A DNA stretch of 64,000 nucleotides from Selaginella tamariscina (taxonomy: Eukaryota > Streptophyta > Lycopodiopsida > Selaginellales > Selaginellaceae). The DNA is taken from the NCBI GenBank assembly GCA_003024785.1, contig PUQB01000238.1, positions 174,193-238,192 on the forward strand, in the 5' to 3' direction. The notes beneath the pieces were generated by a model. It ran no database searches. It was not told the DNA's origin and saw only the letters and a list, made by a program, of their open reading frames with translations. Of the stretch, positions 58,051 to 64,000 are shown one piece after another. Position 1 is the first letter of the stretch. Each line of letters begins with the position of its first letter. The position numbers and the translations under genes are program-made.

Positions 58051-58070
58051 TTAATAAAAAGTATTAATGT

Positions 58071-58661
58071 TAAGCTTTCGAAGACATGCCTGTGCACGAA
58101 TAGCTTCGTGGACTGCCATCGTCAAGGCGTATGGACATACCGGACATGGAAACGAAGCACTTGAGATGTTCTGGAAGATGGTGTTGGAAGGGGTTGAACG
58201 AACGAGATCTCGTTCATCAACGTGCTCTCGGCGTGCAGTCACGCAGGGTTTCTCAAGCAAGGAGCTACGTGTTTCCATTCTTTACAAGCGGATTATCACA
58301 TTAAACCAATGAAGGAGCACTTCTGTGCGGTTATCGACCTAGCGAGGACCGGGTGTATCGAGAAGGCGGAGGAACTTATACACGAGATGCCACGACGCAG
58401 ATACGTTTGCGTGGGCGCACTCTTGGCAGCGTGCAAGATGCAGAGGGACGTTGTTCGCAGGGAGAATGCAGCCAAGGAGATGTTTGTGCTCGATCCTGAG
58501 AATGCAGCTCCTTACCAGCTCCTTGAGGATATGTATGTCAACAAGGAGAGTAGAACGAGGAAGAACACGTAAGAAGAAGTAAAGGTACAGATGGGAAGCA
58601 AGGGGCTGTGGTCGTTAGGAAACCTGCGAAGACTAAAGGGGTCGTCATCGCTACTTGCTAA
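58071..58661 (+). pseudogene. PPR gene 3' fragment (duplicate)
   Basis: It matches 48619-49214 of the PPR gene from aagctttcgaagacatgcc to the stop. The upstream three-quarters are missing, so it cannot encode a PPR protein. It differs by several small deletions (for example cacgaatag for cacgacatag, gaacgaac for gaaccgaac, cgtgggc for cgtggggc). It retains the bases missing from the parent near 48783 and 49003. Confidence 0.92.
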
Positions 58662-59233
58662 CATAACTTAGTTACACAATGGACTGTAAACACACACGGA
58701 GTGCATATGTAGACACAGCAGGTTTGGAGGTATAAGTATAATATAGTTATATGAAAACTTATAGCATTTACTAATATTTTCTTATTTAATATTATGATAA
58801 TGTTTGATTATTGAAAGTTTAGTAATATAGCTATGTTTTGCCATGAATTAAGAACAAATCATAAAAGTTGATTGATTTTTATAAAATATATTTTTACTTC
58901 AGGTTCGTACATATGTATTGTTCAGGTATATTTAGATGTATATATGTAATTGTGTGTATATGTTTTTGTGTATGTATAACCGAAAGAAGTGAGGTTCATA
59001 GATTTGTACACTTTTCACTATGCAATATTTAAGAAACGTATGCACACAGTTTGTATGCATATTTGTATATGTTGTATAAAATATGTGTACACGCGTTGAA
59101 CTATATTTGGACCATAAAGGTTTATTAAAAGACAAGGTTAAAAGGCTCCATTTAAAAGGAAATAAGAAGTAGAAAGGGTCAGATCTTGATGAAGAAGAGA
59201 AAAAGAGAAGAAGAAGCGAACATAAGAGAGTTT
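58662..59233. other. Spacer, copy B
   Basis: Homologous to 49215-49632, with a longer insertion near 58930-59090. No gene. Confidence 0.6.
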
Positions 59234-60240
59234 ATGAAGACATTACCACATGAGTAAGCAGAATATATTAGACAGGTTAGATCCATTAGAATTACATAGC
59301 TCTTATTTCTTCTACGGTGTACCCAATCACAACAGATGGTGAGAAACATCTAGACAATCGCTGGTATGGAAAGGCACACAGGATGTTAAATGATATAAAG
59401 AGCGACGTAGAGACTTACCACATGGTTATACTTGAGACGCCCTTGAATAACAAATCAATACCCGAGTATGGTGACTCTCACTATGTAATACTTACAAAAG
59501 CTATGGAGAAGATGAAGGAGTTAGGCTTTTCACGTAGTATGGAGTTGTTTGAGAAGTTGATATTACATCTTTACGACCATGCAACTACTGTGAATCTTTA
59601 TAATGACATGGTTAGAGAGTGCAGTTGTACAGTCAAGCCCGAAGTGTATAGGGTAGTTTTGAATGCTATGATTCATGAGGATATACAGGAAGCTATTAAG
59701 CTTGCAATGTCCCTCCTTAGTAAGGGTATTCAATTTGATATGTCTTATCTTGTTAGAAAGCTTGTACACAAGGACAAAATAAAAGATGTTGAGCGTATTC
59801 TAGAGGCTTTTGGTGAATGTGAGCCAGTGTTTATTGAGACATTAGTCAAGCTCAGTTCCAAGGTCGAAACGTGGGAATACGCATACAACCTTGTGTACGA
59901 AAACGCAAAGTTAAAATCGCCCAGAACAGAGCAGCTTTTAAAGGCATTTGTGAGCAGCATTTGGGACAGAAAAAAGTCATTATTAAGCTATAAGCAGGTT
60001 AATAATAGGGAGTTTCATAATAAGGATATGTGGCAGCTGCACATGTTGGAAAAGTGCTTTGAAATTGTGACGATTATTGGAAAGGTGCCTGACAAGGATA
60101 CATGTGTTGCAATCACATGTGCACTACAAAAATGTGGTAAGGAAGAAGAGGCTATGTTCATGTTCCAGCGTGGGGTATGCGAGCCGGGTATTAAGAATTA
60201 TAACGATTTAAAAGAATGGGTGCGTCTCAGTTTCTGTTGA
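59234..60240 (+). CDS. F-box-like helical-repeat protein, copy B
   Basis: This is the duplicate of the gene at 49633-50743. The open frame from 59317 (307 residues) covers the repeat part, including the stretch that is frame-broken in copy A near 49822. The F-box-like start at 59234 is itself broken: gagtaagcag for gagataaggcag. Near 59970-60020 the sequence differs from copy A (KQVNNREFHNKD versus SAVYHNKDTWELHNKD). Only one 30-residue unit is present where copy A has two. Both copies keep long frames with mostly conservative changes, so the protein may be under selection. Confidence 0.6.
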
Positions 60241-61131
60241 GAAAGGGTCTCGTTTGAGTTTATTTTCATGAATTTTATAAAGTTTGAATAAAGATTTTAT
60301 ATTAGTGATTTATAAATAAAATACTATATTATGTTATTATAAACAGATAAGACATTAAAGCATGTTCAAAATAACATTAATGAATTCATTAGTGAATTTA
60401 GTGTTTCATTATTTTAATTTCAACGTGTAATGTAACTAGAATAAATATGTAAGTAACTTTAGTAAATGTTCAATAATAAATTGCCTAAATAAACTGTCTT
60501 TATTATAAATTAGCCACGTCGAAAATATCTTTAGTAATTGTCATCCCTGTATACATACGTTAGTTACCACACACTTACACTTAGTAAAGTAACCTACATA
60601 TTTATTATAATTACTTTACAAATGTTTAAATTAGTTATATTTGAATATGAAAATCTCATTATTATGTACAAAATTTAAATTCATAATTTACAAATTCAAT
60701 TTTAAAATTAATAATGCTATAATAATATAATAATATAAATTAAACTATATAACATATAATTTCAAAACAAAAAGATATAATCTCTTTAGAAGTTTAACAT
60801 TAAATATGTAAAACTAGCCGTAGGACATGTGGCGTTCAAAAAAACCCATAAAGATGTGATTTATTAATATAAAATCATGTCTAAGCACGTACTGTAATAG
60901 TTAAATGGTGCTTTTTAATTAGTTATACAAGGTAAGCACCCATTTACATAATTACAATAATTACATTTTCAGATATCTGTATATTACACAATTATTTTGT
61001 GTTTAAAATTAAAAATACAATAAAGAAACTGCATTATCGTGTTTTAACTATAATTCATAAACGTGTGTCTTACACGTTGCATTCACCTCTATGTTCGTGT
61101 ACGTTTGTATATATAGTAACTGTCGGAGTTC

Positions 61132-61176
<45 letters not shown>

Positions 61177-64000
61177 CATAGTATATGCGAGTGTATCGTA
61201 TATATGTACATGCAGGATTCACAAGACCATATATATGCACGATAGCATACGATTATTGAATCTATGAACTAAACTGTACTGTTTTCTATCAAATAACATG
61301 CATCCCTTGTTTATGTTTTTTAATGTTTATACTACATTCAAAAAAATTATAATTTGGTCATTCGGACAATATTTAAACGGTGCTCTCTACACCCGTATAT
61401 AATTGTGAACTTATAGGCCCTTATTGGACATTTGTTGTTTATGTATATATTTTTTAATAAAATATAGTAAATATAACTTTCTGAATGTAGTATAAAACAT
61501 TAAAAAACATAAACTTGTGGCAATGCTTGTTTACTATATATTTTACGAATTTAATTAAAATGCCAATGGTTGTATTTATCTACGATGGGGGCTGTACTAT
61601 ATTTAAAATAAACATATTAACATAATTTGCTATACATATCTATATTTGCATACCTGACAAAATGTCTATATATAGCAAATTATACATGTTACGTGTTATA
61701 CATATGTATACCCATGCATATGCTACACGTGTATATTATGTATTTATACAGACATGTGTATTTATATTTATACATGCAGAATGCAATATAGCAGAATATA
61801 TGTATATATAAATACATCTGTATGTCTAATCATAGTTAATTAAGCTAATTAGTTTAATGATTTTTAAACATTTAAAACATATAAATTAAAAAGACCTTCT
61901 GGGTTAATGCATTTCATTTATATACATGATCTGGTATATATAAAGTTTCTTGGTTTTTTAATATTTTCTAATTAAGTAAATTTTAATTAATTACCACTCG
62001 GTTGATGGTGATTTATACACACGTGGAGATGACCTGGCATGTGTCTCAACTTTCCCATTGGAGACACGTAAGCCTCCTTTGTTTGTGAAAATAATTAAAT
62101 GTTTGACATTGAGATCTGACAATAACTTTTCTATTTATATTAGCTATTAAATCTTGATTATGCGTATGTTAACTTGTTTGAGTCTCAACACACATGTTAA
62201 ACATGATGTATATGTAATGCATAGAACTATCTGTTAAAGACAACTCTTTTTGTCTTTGTTGCGCACACATGTATATATAAATTACATAAATTACACACAC
62301 ACACACACATATAGATGTTCTGCTACACATATATGTGTATATAGCTTAACTATGTCTTTACACTCACACATGCATGTTATTTAAATAGATATGCACACAA
62401 GGTTGTTTGAATATGCTAAGCTCCTGCATATATATATATATATATATATATTTATAATATGTGTGTATGTCATGTATATATATGCACACCCTCCTATATC
62501 GTATATGCAAACAACATTAGTCATTATGCCAATGCCTAAAGGAATAACAAAGATTAAATGATGAACTTATAAGATTTTGGTCCACTGGTAATGTAGCAAA
62601 GAAATACATATGTAAACTCCATGAGTGGTTTGCAGACGGTGAGAAAACATAGTTGGAGCCGGCATAGTTTGCAAGAGTATATTATAATAAAACAATGTTT
62701 AACTATATTTAATATAGGGAACTCTAGAGCAACAATCTTTTGTGCCCAATGTTAACCTTGCCAAATTAAGACAATCCATATAGAAGCGGTATTAAGGACC
62801 GAGGTGAAAGAAACTTAACATTGTATAAGCTACCAAGCTTGATCTTCATCAACTAACTCTTTACTAAACATGACATCAAAACCTCCATATCCACAAGGGA
62901 TGTTATATTGCTGGTGAAAGAAGCTCAAGAAGTTGTCATTGAATTAAAGAATAAGTAATTGACAAACAAATAAAGCAACTGAAGTGAAAATTGGTGGCTC
63001 CAATTTTAATAAATAATTCATATAGATTAGATTACATATATTGCATAGTGTTCAAGAGGTCTAAAACTGACTAAAATATTACAACACCTTTAAAATAGTG
63101 TAGATGAAAAAGTTGATATGATGCAAAGGAAAATTGTGAAAGAGGAACTCATACATGACAAAGATTGAGTTATATGATGAGAATTCAAGATGTCATGGAA
63201 TCAATCCTAATTCGCAAAAGAAATGTAATTTTTCAGTTTGTCCTCATGTTCCTAATTTCTTTGATGTTGTCCAAATTAGTGCAGATGAAAAAGTTACTCA
63301 ACTTGTCCACATTAAATTATTTTAATTTTTGTTGTACGTTTGGCTTAACTTATAAAATTATATATGGTATCTTTGGTGCCGAGGACAAAGTAATTGTAAG
63401 TACTAGGAGGTCTTAACATTTTTGTTTGATTGTTTGCACTAATTGAAAATATTTTTTGTGTCAAATAGTGTTCTTGATCCCTTTTCAGTTGCCGTTAAAC
63501 AAATTTCTTGGCCACTCAATCCCTTAAGGGTTAGTCACTTGTCGCCCTAAAGGGGTTGTATAATCGAGTTTTAAATCGTAGTACGTATATATATATATAT
63601 ATATATAGAAATATGATTTCAAACTATTTATACACACGTGTCAAAACCTAGATGTTCAATTGCTCGGCAATCCCTATGCCCGCTTTATTCCAAAATGTCC
63701 TTAGAAACAATGAAGGGCATTAGGTAAGGAAGCTATTAGAAAGAGCACGAAAAGTCGTAAGTCATGGTGTTTATCTAAGAGTGACTCTTGATGACATATT
63801 GTTGTTTCACTTATAAAGCAATTGTTTTGTCCTATATCTCAAGAGGACAATTTGAATAAAAGATACACAATTACCATATTATAGTATCATAAATGCAGTT
63901 GTGAAAAGTTTATTTCTTCGATCACATTTTCCCCTCTGCATGCACATGTACTATGTCATGTGTAAGGTCTTCATAATGGATGTGGAGAAGGACGTTTTCA
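60241..64000. other. AT-rich non-coding part of copy B
   Basis: It is collinear with 50744-52231 (to about 62132), inverted for 62133-63209 (matches 52232-53300 reversed), then collinear again with 53301-54060. An extra 260-bp insertion at about 61450-61705 includes an inverted copy (61482-61514) of 61309-61340. (ta)n runs lie at 61137-61172, 62428-62452 and 63588-63607. No supported gene. Confidence 0.7.
62133..63209 (-). repeat. Inverted block within segmental duplication
   Basis: The reverse complement of 52232-53300 lies here between directly oriented flanks. The left join is ...acttttcta / tttatattagc; the right join is ...tcaatcctaatt / cgcaaaag. Similarity is high along the block, for example gacaactctttttgtctttg at 62239 against its reverse near 53210. 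Confidence 0.92.

Overview
This is nuclear DNA of a land plant. The evidence is a TOC1/PRR1-type clock gene, the chloroplast thioredoxin-like HCF164, an early-nodulin-like phytocyanin, a DUF688-type gene, an intron-less tandem PPR gene, short GT-AG introns and eukaryotic tRNA-Ser(GCU) genes. The PPR style (units of about 31 residues with SWN...YAQNGH signatures), a Tcn1-like chromovirus and a DUF7869-like element fit a seedless plant (lycophyte or bryophyte) better than a flowering plant. I cannot name the species.

Layout. 1-4230: an LTR retrotransposon whose pol is mostly deleted (non-autonomous), apparently nested in a chromodomain Ty3/gypsy relic (4231-6110). 6.4-8.9 kb: a decayed gene with the signature of DUF7869-type transposon proteins, followed by a 35-bp hairpin. 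10.9-11.6 kb: another Ty3 integrase relic. 12.1-49.2 kb is gene-dense: a coiled-coil protein (+), TOC1 (-), ethanolamine kinase (+), HCF164 (+), ENODL (+), NASP histone chaperone (+), eIF3a (-), a GT2-like glycosyltransferase (-), an unrecognised type I membrane protein (-), a DUF688-type protein (+), an RRM/proline-rich RNA-binding protein (-) and a PPR protein (+). 48.6 kb to the end is a segmental duplication. The PPR 3' end and an F-box-like repeat gene at 48.6-54.06 kb recur at 58.07-64.0 kb, with a 1.07-kb block inverted between copies and a third, decayed copy at 56.8-58.05 kb.

Notable points. The last TOC1 intron holds two tandem tRNA-Ser genes and a 240-bp duplication that repeats its 3' splice site. 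TOC1 has an exact evening element upstream, on its own strand. The NASP promoter combines an E2F site with two telo-boxes. Nearly every conserved gene here carries one or two single-base deletions relative to its family, often in short homopolymers. This looks like residual consensus error, so genes broken only by these should not be called pseudogenes.

The genes serve unrelated housekeeping functions (clock, phospholipid synthesis, cytochrome b6f assembly, chromatin, translation initiation, RNA processing) and do not form a pathway cluster. Exon boundaries were placed by eye from GT-AG sites, reading phase and family similarity.
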